This document shows, one piece after another, positions 43,500 through 51,224 of a DNA stretch of 64,000 bases. Each line of letters begins with the position of its first letter. The stretch's first letter is position 1. The position numbers and the translations under genes are program-made. The notes under the pieces are model-generated. The model saw only the letters and a list, made by a program, of their open reading frames with translations, was not told the DNA's origin and did not search any database. This DNA is from Comamonadaceae bacterium (lineage in GTDB: Bacteria; Pseudomonadota; Gammaproteobacteria; Burkholderiales; Burkholderiaceae_C): positions 1 through 64,000 of the forward strand of contig CANFWH010000004.1 of NCBI GenBank assembly GCA_947450645.1, read 5' to 3'.

Positions 43500-43922
43500 A
43501 TGAAAAACTTAAATACAAAGCGTGGTTTCACTTTAATCGAGCTCATGGTCGTATTGGTCATCATTGGCATTTTGGCGGCGCTCATCGTGCCCAATGTGTT
43601 GGACCGCGCAGATGATGCGCGAACGACAGCGGCCAAAACCGACATCGCCAATCTCACGCAGGCTTTAAAACTCTACAAGTTAGACAACCAGCGCTACCCA
43701 GGCGCAGACCAAGGCCTGCAAGCCTTGGTTGCAAAACCAAGCGCGGGGCAGATCCCCACGGCATGGCGACCCTACCTCGACAAATTGCCGCAAGACCCGT
43801 GGGGTAAGCCTTACCAGTATTTAAACCCAGGCATCAAAGGCGAGATTGACGTGATGTCATTTGGTGCGGATGGCGTAGCGGGTGGCGAAGGTAAGAACGC
43901 GGATATAGGGTCGTGGCAATAA
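43500..43922 (+). CDS. gspG: type II secretion major pseudopilin GspG
   Basis: A 140-residue pseudopilin. The prepilin cleavage site is KRG/FTLIELMVVLVII after Gly9, with Glu at +5. The C-terminal domain shows the GspG calcium-loop region (PGIKGEIDVMSFGADGVAGGEGKNADIGSW) and the DQGLQALVAKP and LPQDPWGKPY segments. It is the first gene of the gspG-to-F operon and overlaps gspH by 10 bp. Confidence 0.97.
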   Translation: MKNLNTKRGFTLIELMVVLVIIGILAALIVPNVLDRADDARTTAAKTDIANLTQALKLYKLDNQRYPGADQGLQALVAKPSAGQIPTAWRPYLDKLPQDPWGKPYQYLNPGIKGEIDVMSFGADGVAGGEGKNADIGSWQ

Positions 43923-44347
43923 GCAAAACTCGTGGCTTCACGCTGTTAGAGCTACTCATCGTGATTGCTGTTATCGCGCTGGGTACAGCGGGGGTCGCTT
44001 TAGCAATGCGCGACACGGGACAAACGAGTTTAGAGCGTGAAGCACTTAGGCTAAGCGCCTTGCTGGACGCGGCTCGCAGCCAATCACGAGCCGCTGGCGT
44101 CATGGTGACGTGGGAAGCCGTGCAAGATGATTCCGCGCTGCCCGTCATGCGTTGGCGTGGCCTGCGTAGCAAAGAGCCGTTGCCGACGCAGTGGTTAGAT
44201 GCGCAAACCCGCGTTCTGCCCAGTGCGCCCATCATGCTCGGCCCCGATCCCGTGATCGCACCCGTGCGTGTGCGCTTGCAGTTGGGTGCGGATCTGCGCG
44301 ATGTGGTCACCGATGGCGTGGGTGCGTTTCGGGTGGAGCAGCCATGA
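43913..44347 (+). CDS. gspH: type II secretion minor pseudopilin GspH
   Basis: A 144-residue minor pseudopilin with the cleavage site KTRG/FTLLELLIVIAVIAL and Glu at +5. The start is GTG at 43913 (ATA AGC follows), since no ATG precedes the signal. It overlaps gspG by 10 bp and gspI by 4 bp. Confidence 0.88.
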   Translation: MAISKTRGFTLLELLIVIAVIALGTAGVALAMRDTGQTSLEREALRLSALLDAARSQSRAAGVMVTWEAVQDDSALPVMRWRGLRSKEPLPTQWLDAQTRVLPSAPIMLGPDPVIAPVRVRLQLGADLRDVVTDGVGAFRVEQP

Positions 44348-44712
44348 AGAGAGGCTTCACCTTAGTCGAAGTCCTCGTCGCGCTGGCGATTGTCGCTATT
44401 GCACTCGGAGCGGGCTTGCGCGTGAGTGGCTCGCAAATCAACAATGCCGAACGTCAAGGGCTGATGTTTCGCGCCCAGCTTTGCGCCGAGAACGAGCTCA
44501 TCAAACTGCGCCTCACACGCCAATTGCCTGACACAGGCGATAAAAGTTTTAATTGCGATCAAGCAGGTATGACGCTTGCTGGCAAGCTGCACATTGACGC
44601 CACGCCCAACCCCAGCTTTCGCAAAGTCGATGCCACTGTTTACCAAGCGGCGGGCGACGACAAAGAGGCTTATACGCTTTTAAAACTTTCAACTTTAGCG
44701 GGGCGGTTTTGA
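44344..44712 (+). CDS. gspI: type II secretion minor pseudopilin GspI
   Basis: A 122-residue minor pseudopilin, MKRG/FTLVEVLVALAIVAIALGA, with the GspI-type QINNAERQGLMFRAQLCAENELIKLRL region. The frame is open upstream to 44191, but ATG 44344 places the class III signal at the N-terminus and overlaps the gspH stop (ATGA). Confidence 0.92.
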   Translation: MKRGFTLVEVLVALAIVAIALGAGLRVSGSQINNAERQGLMFRAQLCAENELIKLRLTRQLPDTGDKSFNCDQAGMTLAGKLHIDATPNPSFRKVDATVYQAAGDDKEAYTLLKLSTLAGRF

Positions 44713-45401
44713 TGCAAGCCACAGCCAGAAAGGCTTCCCGAGGCTTTACCTTGGTCGAAGTGCTCGTCGCCTTGGTACTGGTCAGCCTGTTATCGCTCTT
44801 GGCGTGGCGGGCGCTAGACGGCATGGGGCGTGCAGGCGAAATCACCGTCAGCAATGAGCAAAGCTTGCAGCGTGTGCAAATTGCTTTGGCGCAGTGGGCA
44901 GCAGATTTAGATGCGTTGGCCGATACCAGTGCCACCACGGCGATTGCACAGCCGCTCGATTTTGATGGCCAAAGCATGCGTCTCACGCGCTATAGCAGCC
45001 AGCAAAACGCGGCTGATGCTACGGGCATTCAAGTGGTGGCTTGGACGCTCAGAAACACGAGCACAGGACGTGTCTGGCAACGCTGGACATCGCCGACCTT
45101 CACTGATAAAAATGGCCTGCAAGCCGCATGGGACGGGGCTTCGCGCTGGAGCAAAACGCCACTGCCCGAAGACGATGCGCGCACGGTGATGTTGATTCCC
45201 GTCGATAGCTGGCAAGTGTTTTATTACCGAGGCGATGCGTGGAGCAACCCGCAATCGGCCATCGGTGCAACAGGCGCGAACGCAAGCCGCATTCCAGATG
45301 GTGTGCAGTTGATACTCAACTTGCCGGCGGCGAGCGCCCAATCGCTGGGCGGCAAGCTCACGCGCTATTGGATTGCGCCCACACAAGGGGCGACGAAGTG
45401 A
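44712..45401 (+). CDS. gspJ: type II secretion minor pseudopilin GspJ
   Basis: A 229-residue minor pseudopilin with the signal ASRG/FTLVEVLVALVLVSLLSLLAWRALDGM. The start is ATG 44712, overlapping the gspI stop. Codons 2-9 (QATARKAS, just before the cleavage site) are formed by a copy of the 26-bp palindromic repeat (44714-44739), so the leader peptide itself is repeat-derived. Confidence 0.92.
   Translation: MQATARKASRGFTLVEVLVALVLVSLLSLLAWRALDGMGRAGEITVSNEQSLQRVQIALAQWAADLDALADTSATTAIAQPLDFDGQSMRLTRYSSQQNAADATGIQVVAWTLRNTSTGRVWQRWTSPTFTDKNGLQAAWDGASRWSKTPLPEDDARTVMLIPVDSWQVFYYRGDAWSNPQSAIGATGANASRIPDGVQLILNLPAASAQSLGGKLTRYWIAPTQGATK
44714..44739 (-). repeat. 26-bp palindromic repeat at the gspJ start
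   Basis: The minus strand reads GGGAAGCC, TTTCTGGCT, GTGGCTTGC. It begins at base 3 of the gspJ coding sequence and encodes the prepilin leader. Confidence 0.65.
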
Positions 45402-46330
45402 AGCAGCAACGCGGCGCGGCCATTTTGATTGCGATGTTGGTGGTGACGCTGGTGGCGACTTTGGCTGCGGGTCTTCAGTGGCGACAGTGGCGAATGCTTC
45501 AAAGCGAGTCCGCTGCCCGTGCGCAAAGCCAAGCCAGTTGGGTGCTGGTGGGTGCGCTTGATTGGGCGCGTCTTATTTTGCGCGAAGACGCACGCTCGGC
45601 AGGCAACATTGGCATTGTCGATCACTTGGGCGAGCCGTGGGCGCTGCCGCTGCAAGAGGCCAAGCTGGCTTCGTTTTTAACGGCAGATAGTTTGCAAGAT
45701 GCAGCGCAAGACACCGCGTATTTGTCGGGTTATATCGCGGACGCGCAAAGCAAAATTAACCTCACTAATTTGGTGTCGCAGCAAACGGGGCAAGCGGTGT
45801 TATCCACCAGCACGTATCAAAGTTTGCTGCGCCTCTATCAGCAGCTCAATTTGCCACAAGAAGAGCTGAAACAATGGACCACGCGTTGGCAAGCCATCAC
45901 GCAGTCTGCGTTGCAGGCCAATACCAGTGTGGCTTTGCGCCCCATGCGCATTGGGCAGTTGACGTGGTTGGGCGTATCTGCACGCAGCGTCGAGATACTC
46001 AAAAACTACCTCACCATTTTGCCCAAAGCCACGCCCATCAATCTGAATACGGCAAGCGTTGAGGTAATCTTTGCCGCCGTGCCTGGCATCGAGATGGCTG
46101 CCGCGCAAAAGCTGGTGCAAGGACGCGCGCAGTCGCCGCTGCAAAAATTATCGGATGCAAGTCATGTGATGGGGCTTGGCACTAATTTGTTAGATGCGGA
46201 CTTCAGCATTTACAGCCAATATTTTGAAGTGCATGGGCTCTTGCGCCTTGGTGATTGGGCGTTCACAGAAGAGTCGCTGCTTTGGCGTGAAGGCTTAAAC
46301 GTCACCACGCTGTGGCGCAGACGGTTGTAG
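45398..46330 (+). CDS. gspK: type II secretion minor pseudopilin GspK
   Basis: A 310-residue large minor pseudopilin that caps the pseudopilus tip with GspI and GspJ. The signal is QQRG/AAILIAMLVVTLVATLAAGLQW, which lacks Glu at +5 as usual for GspK. The segment PINLNTASVEVIFAAVPGIEMAAAQKLV is the typical helix-hairpin-like region. The start is GTG 45398, overlapping the gspJ stop (GTGA). The long upstream open frame to 45239 is spurious. Confidence 0.92.
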   Translation: MKQQRGAAILIAMLVVTLVATLAAGLQWRQWRMLQSESAARAQSQASWVLVGALDWARLILREDARSAGNIGIVDHLGEPWALPLQEAKLASFLTADSLQDAAQDTAYLSGYIADAQSKINLTNLVSQQTGQAVLSTSTYQSLLRLYQQLNLPQEELKQWTTRWQAITQSALQANTSVALRPMRIGQLTWLGVSARSVEILKNYLTILPKATPINLNTASVEVIFAAVPGIEMAAAQKLVQGRAQSPLQKLSDASHVMGLGTNLLDADFSIYSQYFEVHGLLRLGDWAFTEESLLWREGLNVTTLWRRRL

Positions 46331-46342
46331 TGAGATGATGCG

Positions 46343-47668
46343 ATGAGTGACGTGCAAACTATTTTTGTGCAAGGCTATACACATTACATCGAGGGGCGCG
46401 AGGCTGAGGCGTTGGCGTGTTTTGACGCGGTCATTGCCGCCGCCCCCGATGACTGGCAAGCGCGTAATAATCGCGCGGTCTTGCTGCAAAACGCCGAGCG
46501 TTACGCCGAAGCTTTGATGGACGCTGACGAGCTGCTGTGCTTAGATGCCGCCCATGCGGGCACGCACGCCATGCGGGGTCGGATCTTGCTTCGGCTGAAT
46601 CGTTTTGCCGATGCGCTGGCTTGCTATGCACGCGTTCGCGAACTTGATCCTGCTTATCCACTCGACGCATACGAAGAAGCTTTTTGCAGACTGAGCTTGG
46701 GCGACTATGCCCAAGGCTGGCGGCTGCACGAAGCGCGTTGGCAAACGAGTTCGATGCAGGCAACAACAAAACAAATGAGCCAGCGCGGCTATACCCAGCC
46801 GCTATGGCTTGGCGAGGAGTCGCTTGCGGGCAAAACGATCTTTTTATGGCCTGAGCAAGGGCATGGTGACACGCTGCAGTTTTGTCGCTATGTGCCTGTG
46901 GTGCAGCAAATGGGGGCGAAGGTTTTGCTGGCTACTAATCACGCCATGCTGCGACTGCTGCAACATTCGTTTGCGCATCCCGATATTGAAATCGTGCTCG
47001 ACTTGGTGGACAGCCCCTATCGCTTTGACTTTCATTGCCCGCTGATGAGCCTCCCATTGGCCTGCGGTACCGATAGCCTGGCCAAAATTCCAGCCCATAT
47101 ACCGTATCTGTTTGCTCCCTCGCAGGCCATAGCCAGCAAGGCTTTGCCAAGTGCCATTTCTGGCGTGCTACGCGTGGGCTTGGTATGGGCAGGTGGGCCG
47201 CGTCCCCATCAACCCGAGCTGCAAAGCATTGATGCGGCGCGTTCGCTGCGGCTCGAACAATTTGTGCCCATGCTTGCGCTTGGGCAAACAAGCCGCGTGC
47301 AATTCTTTAGCCTGCAGCTTGGTGAGCCCGCATCGCAATTGCACGCGCGACAAGGCTTGCCCCTCATCGACCTTACGCCTGATGGGACGGATTGGGCGGA
47401 CACCGCCGCGCTTGTTGCCAATCTCGACCTCGTCATTTCTTGTGACACCGCCATTGCGCATCTCGCCGCCGCGATGGGCAAGCCGACATGGATACTTGCC
47501 CGCTTTAATGGCTGCTGGCGCTGGCTGGCTGGTCGCGACGATAGCCCGTGGTATCCCAGCGTGCGCCTCTTTCGGCAAAGCGTGCGCGGCGATTGGGCCA
47601 GCGTTGTGGATGAAGTGGCCACGGCATTGCAGGCGCTGATGGGCGAGTCAAGGCGCGCACATGAGTGA
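46343..47668 (+). CDS. TPR protein with GT9-like domain, inside the T2SS operon (copy 1)
   Basis: A 441-residue protein. TPR units occupy residues about 3-120 (EALACFDAVIAAAPDDWQARNNRAVLL...). The C-terminal part resembles glycosyltransferase family 9: TIFLWPEQGHGDTLQFCRYVPVV, then VGLVWAGGPRPHQPELQSIDAARS, and LDLVISCDTAIAHLAAAMGKPTWILARFNGCWRWL. It starts 12 bp after gspK and overlaps copy 2 by 8 bp, so it is cotranscribed with the secretion genes. The function is unknown; modification of a secreted or envelope component is an inference. Confidence 0.82.
   Translation: MSDVQTIFVQGYTHYIEGREAEALACFDAVIAAAPDDWQARNNRAVLLQNAERYAEALMDADELLCLDAAHAGTHAMRGRILLRLNRFADALACYARVRELDPAYPLDAYEEAFCRLSLGDYAQGWRLHEARWQTSSMQATTKQMSQRGYTQPLWLGEESLAGKTIFLWPEQGHGDTLQFCRYVPVVQQMGAKVLLATNHAMLRLLQHSFAHPDIEIVLDLVDSPYRFDFHCPLMSLPLACGTDSLAKIPAHIPYLFAPSQAIASKALPSAISGVLRVGLVWAGGPRPHQPELQSIDAARSLRLEQFVPMLALGQTSRVQFFSLQLGEPASQLHARQGLPLIDLTPDGTDWADTAALVANLDLVISCDTAIAHLAAAMGKPTWILARFNGCWRWLAGRDDSPWYPSVRLFRQSVRGDWASVVDEVATALQALMGESRRAHE
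47121..47147 (+). repeat. palindromic repeat in TPR/GT9-like gene copy 1
   Basis: CGCAGGCC, core ATAGCCAGC, AAGGCTTTGC; the paralogous position in copy 2 (48631-48657) keeps both arms with core ATATTCCAT. Confidence 0.5.
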
Positions 47669-49145
47669 GCCAGCGCAACTTTTAACGGATGCTATTGCTT
47701 TGCAAAACGCGGGGCAGTTTGAAGACTCGCTGATTCAGTACGACGCATTTTTAGCGGGTTATGTTGGCACGGCGCAAATTCATACCAACCGTGGTCTGGC
47801 GCTGTTTGAGCTGGGGCGCACGGGCGAAGCGATTGCGGCTTACCAGCAGGCCGTGCAGTGCGATGCGACTTATGGAGATGCGCACTACAGCATGGGTCGG
47901 GCGCTGTTTACACTGCGCCGCTTTGCCGAGGCTTTGGCAAGTTTTGATGCGGCGATGGTGATTGCACCCAGCGTGGACACCTATGTTTCGCGCGGATCGA
48001 CGCGCATGGAACTTTTGCAATACGAGGACGCACTGGACGACTACGAAGCGGCCATTCGCATCAATTCCAACTTCGCCAAAGCCCATATGAATAAAGGCTC
48101 GGCGCTGTATGAGCTGGAGCGATTGAGCGAAGCGCAGGCGTGCTACGTGCAAGCGATCGCACTCAATCCCAACGATCACAGTACGGAGTGGAACTTGGCG
48201 CTGTGCCTGCTTCGAACAGGAGACCTCAAGCAAGCGTGGCCGTATTACGAGCGCCGCTTAGAAGGTCGTTTGAGTCAACCGCTTCGGCGAGCCCAGTACG
48301 GCAAGCCCCGCTACGCGGGCGATGCGGCGGGGCTTGCTGGCAAAACGATTTTGCTGTGGCCCGAGCAAGGACATGGCGATGTGATGCAGTTTTGCCGCTA
48401 TGCGCTGGAGCTAGAGCGCGTGGGCGCAAACGTCATCCTTGAGGTGTACCCGTCGCTTTTGCGATTGATGCAAAACTCGTTTGCAGGCACGGGCATTTGC
48501 GTAGCCTTGGATGGCACCGTCACTTCCGCTGAATTTGATTTTCATACGCCGTTGATGAGTCTGCCACTGATCTGCGGCACGGATCGCCTTGCTAACATTC
48601 CTGCCAAGGTGCCGTATCTGTTTGCTGCCCCGCAGGCCATATTCCATAAGGCTTTGCCAAGAGCCATTCGGGTAGGGTTGGTGTGGGCTGGCGGCTCACG
48701 CCCCAACCAACCCGTGGATGTCAAAGTCGATGCGGCGCGGTCGCTTCAGCTTACGCAATTCACGCCACTTTTTGATTTGGCGAAAGCAATCAAGGTGGAT
48801 TTTTTTAGTTTGCAATTGGGCGAACCTGCGGCACAGTTGCAAGCGCAACATGGCCTACCCATCATCGATCTCACTGCCGACATAAAGGACTGGGCAGATA
48901 CGGCCGCTTTGATTGCCAACCTTGACCTCGTCATTTCCGTTGATACCGCCGTTGCGCACCTTGCAGCGGCGATGGGCAAGCCCACATGGATTTTGTCGCG
49001 CTTCAATGGCTGCTGGCGCTGGTTGCAGGGCCGCACGGACAGCCCGTGGTATCCGACCGTTCGATTGTTTCGGCAAAAAACACGCGGCGATTGGGCGACC
49101 GTGATGGCTGAAGTTGTGCTTGCCTTGGATTCATACAATGCTTGA
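47661..49145 (+). CDS. TPR protein with GT9-like domain, inside the T2SS operon (copy 2)
   Basis: A 494-residue paralogue of the preceding gene. It has more TPR units (residues about 5-180) and a very similar C-terminal domain: TILLWPEQGHGDVMQFCRYALEL, then VGLVWAGGSRPNQPVDVKVDAARS, and LDLVISVDTAVAHLAAAMGKPTWILSRFNGCWRWL, ending DSPWYPTVRLFRQ. Copies 1 and 2 are clearly a tandem duplication followed by divergence. It overlaps gspL by 8 bp, so it is fully embedded in the operon. Confidence 0.82.
   Translation: MSEPAQLLTDAIALQNAGQFEDSLIQYDAFLAGYVGTAQIHTNRGLALFELGRTGEAIAAYQQAVQCDATYGDAHYSMGRALFTLRRFAEALASFDAAMVIAPSVDTYVSRGSTRMELLQYEDALDDYEAAIRINSNFAKAHMNKGSALYELERLSEAQACYVQAIALNPNDHSTEWNLALCLLRTGDLKQAWPYYERRLEGRLSQPLRRAQYGKPRYAGDAAGLAGKTILLWPEQGHGDVMQFCRYALELERVGANVILEVYPSLLRLMQNSFAGTGICVALDGTVTSAEFDFHTPLMSLPLICGTDRLANIPAKVPYLFAAPQAIFHKALPRAIRVGLVWAGGSRPNQPVDVKVDAARSLQLTQFTPLFDLAKAIKVDFFSLQLGEPAAQLQAQHGLPIIDLTADIKDWADTAALIANLDLVISVDTAVAHLAAAMGKPTWILSRFNGCWRWLQGRTDSPWYPTVRLFRQKTRGDWATVMAEVVLALDSYNA
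48631..48657 (+). repeat. palindromic repeat in TPR/GT9-like gene copy 2
   Basis: CGCAGGCC ... AAGGCTTTGC, at the position homologous to 47121-47147, so it probably predates the gene duplication. Confidence 0.4.
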
Positions 49146-49911
49146 TATGTTTGTTTTGACACCCTCTTCACTTGACCCCAAGAGCATGAACCTTGTGCTG
49201 CCCGCGGAGCGCTTCTCGGTGCACGAGGTTACTTTGCCGCCTACGCCAGCGCACCGCGTGCAAGCCGCGCTGGCTGGGGCTTTGGAGGAGCAGCTGCTGG
49301 ACGATCCAGCCGACTTGCACTTTGCGCTTGCACCCGATGCCGCGTCTAGTATGAAAGCGGGGCGTCCTTTTGAAGTCATGGTCTGCGATAAAGCGTGGCT
49401 CAAGGGTTTGCTTGTCAAGCTAACGGCTGAGGGTCACACGATTGCAGCGATTACGCCCGAAGCTGGGGAGCGCCAGTTTGTTGGCTGGAACTTGGCGCAG
49501 TTTGATTTGCGCGCTCAGCCGCGCCTAACCGCCCTGCTGCAAGCCACAGCCAGTATGGCTTGGCGAGCATCTGACTGGCGCTGGGCGCGTTTTGGTCTTT
49601 TGGCGCTGGTGATCGTACACATCGTTGGACTGAATCTGTGGGCGTGGCGTGACCGTACCGATTTAGACGCACAGCGCGAGCAAATCAATCGCTTACTGCT
49701 GCAAACTTACCCCGAGACGCAGGTCGTGGTCGATGCGTCTGCACAAATGGCCAAGGCCTTGGCACGCGACAAAGCCATGCGCGGCGGCCTAGGCAGTCAA
49801 AGCCTAGAGACGCAACTTGCCAGCCAAGCCATTGCAGGCAAGGCTTACAGCCAAATCGACTACGCGAATAATGAACTCAAGCTTACCGAGCTGAAAGTGA
49901 GTCAACCATGA
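49138..49911 (+). CDS. gspL: type II secretion protein GspL
   Basis: A 257-residue inner-membrane platform protein. The N-terminal cytoplasmic part binds GspE, a membrane segment lies at residues about 155-173 (FGLLALVIVHIVGLNLWAW), and a periplasmic part partners GspM. Sequence identity to well-known GspL is weak; the call rests on position and topology. The start at 49138 (MLDMFVLT) or 49147 is possible. Two copies of the 26-bp palindromic repeat lie in it (49539-49564 and 49823-49848). Confidence 0.82.
   Translation: MLDMFVLTPSSLDPKSMNLVLPAERFSVHEVTLPPTPAHRVQAALAGALEEQLLDDPADLHFALAPDAASSMKAGRPFEVMVCDKAWLKGLLVKLTAEGHTIAAITPEAGERQFVGWNLAQFDLRAQPRLTALLQATASMAWRASDWRWARFGLLALVIVHIVGLNLWAWRDRTDLDAQREQINRLLLQTYPETQVVVDASAQMAKALARDKAMRGGLGSQSLETQLASQAIAGKAYSQIDYANNELKLTELKVSQP
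49539..49564 (-). repeat. 26-bp palindromic repeat in gspL (first copy)
   Basis: The minus strand reads GCCAAGCC, ATACTGGCT, GTGGCTTGC; encodes QATASMAW, similar to QATARKAS of GspJ. Confidence 0.65.
49823..49848 (+). repeat. 26-bp palindromic repeat in gspL (second copy)
   Basis: Left arm GCCAAGCC, core ATTGCAGGC, right arm AAGGCTTAC. Confidence 0.45.
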
Positions 49912-50408
49912 GCGCACCGGTTGTAGACGCCTTTGGCGCGTGGTTCGACCAGCGTCATCCGCGTGAGCGCCAATGGCTTACGCTTGCCTTCGCTGTGGTC
50001 GTTGCCGCGCTGTTGTGGTGGATCTTGATAGCACCCGCGCTTCATACGTATCGTGCGTCCAATGCTGCTCACACCCAGCTAGACACCGAGCTGGCGCAGA
50101 TGCAAGAGTTGGCGCGGGAGGCTAGGCAGACTCGGGCTTTGCCCGTAGTCAGTGCGCAAGAGGCGCAGGCATGGTTAGACGCATCGATTAAAAAATTGGG
50201 CAAGGCCAATTTGAGCGCGCAAGGCGCTAGAGTACAAATTAATTTTGCGGGCGCATCGCCCGAAGCCCTATCCATGTGGCTTGCCGAGGCGCGTAGCGCG
50301 GCACAACTGTTGCCTACGCAGGCCAATTGGAAGCGCAGCGCGAGCAGCGTGAATGCCGCCTTGCCATTGTGGGACGGCGTGATGGTGCTTGAATTGCCCG
50401 CTAAATGA
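49908..50408 (+). CDS. gspM: type II secretion protein GspM
   Basis: A 166-residue protein with a short cytoplasmic start containing WFDQRHPRERQW, one membrane segment (LTLAFAVVVAALLWWILIAPAL) and a small periplasmic ferredoxin-like domain. This is the usual GspM layout. It overlaps gspL and gspN by 4 bp each. Confidence 0.88.
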   Translation: MSAPVVDAFGAWFDQRHPRERQWLTLAFAVVVAALLWWILIAPALHTYRASNAAHTQLDTELAQMQELAREARQTRALPVVSAQEAQAWLDASIKKLGKANLSAQGARVQINFAGASPEALSMWLAEARSAAQLLPTQANWKRSASSVNAALPLWDGVMVLELPAK

Positions 50409-51214
50409 ACGCACATAAAAAATGGCTGTGGAGCGGTTTGGCGGCGGGTCTTTTGTATGCCCTGATCGCTTATGCCCCTGCCAGTTGGCTTGCCAGTGGC
50501 ATTGCCGCAGCTAGCAGCGGACAGGTTCTGCTAGCTGCGCCGCGCGGTACGGTGTGGGATGGCTCGGCCGATGTGGTGCTCTCGGGTGGCGAGGGCAGCA
50601 GCGGAGCGGTCAGATTGCCTGGCGCCATGCATTGGCATATAGCGCCCAAGTGGTTGGGGTTCGATGTTCAACTCGCAGCGCTTTGCTGCACCCCTACTGC
50701 AAGCCCCGTTCTGCTTGGCTTGCGGGCGGATCCTTTCGTCGATAAGCTGAATGTGGCGTGGCATTTTGATGCACTTAGCTTGCAGTTGCCTGCCGAGCTA
50801 CTGGCGGGATTGGGTGCGCCTTGGAACACCTTGCAATTGATGGGCGAACTGAGTCTTAGTAGCGACAAGCTGGCGGGCGTGTGGTCGCGGGCGGAGGGAT
50901 TGACTAACATCACGGGCCGCGCCTCGGTGCAAGCTAGCCATGTGGCAACGGCGCTCTCGACGGTACGTCCACTGGGCAGCTACCGCCTGAGCAGCACAGG
51001 CGCCGTGATGCGACTGGAGACGCTGGCGAGTGCCCCAGCAGAAGCGGCGTTGATACTGTCGGGCACAGGGCGCATCGAGCAAGGCCGCATCAGTTTTTTG
51101 GGCGAGGCGCAGGCCGCGTCAGGACGGGAAGAGGCGTTATCGAACCTGCTCCATATTGTTGGACAATGGCAACCCAGCACTGACGGGCGCTCGCGCTCGA
51201 TTTTGAAGTTATGA
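50405..51214 (+). CDS. gspN: type II secretion protein GspN
   Basis: A 269-residue protein with one N-terminal membrane segment (WLWSGLAAGLLYALIAYAPASWLA) and a long periplasmic domain, GLRADPFVDKLNVAWHFDALSLQLPAELLAGLGAPWNTLQLMGELSLS being the recognisable GspN part. GspN is an accessory component found in some T2SS clusters. It is followed after 10 bp by gspD. Confidence 0.85.
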   Translation: MNAHKKWLWSGLAAGLLYALIAYAPASWLASGIAAASSGQVLLAAPRGTVWDGSADVVLSGGEGSSGAVRLPGAMHWHIAPKWLGFDVQLAALCCTPTASPVLLGLRADPFVDKLNVAWHFDALSLQLPAELLAGLGAPWNTLQLMGELSLSSDKLAGVWSRAEGLTNITGRASVQASHVATALSTVRPLGSYRLSSTGAVMRLETLASAPAEAALILSGTGRIEQGRISFLGEAQAASGREEALSNLLHIVGQWQPSTDGRSRSILKL

Positions 51215-51224
51215 GACACACTCC

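Noticed and set aside
43691-43730. Palindrome CCAAGGCCTGCAAGCCTTGG in gspG as another repeat copy
   Set aside because: It encodes the conserved QGLQALVAKP of GspG and does not share the 9-base core, so it is explained by the protein.
45239-45397. N-terminal extension of gspK
   Set aside because: It would place the pseudopilin signal over 50 residues inside the protein; GTG 45398 gives a normal leader.
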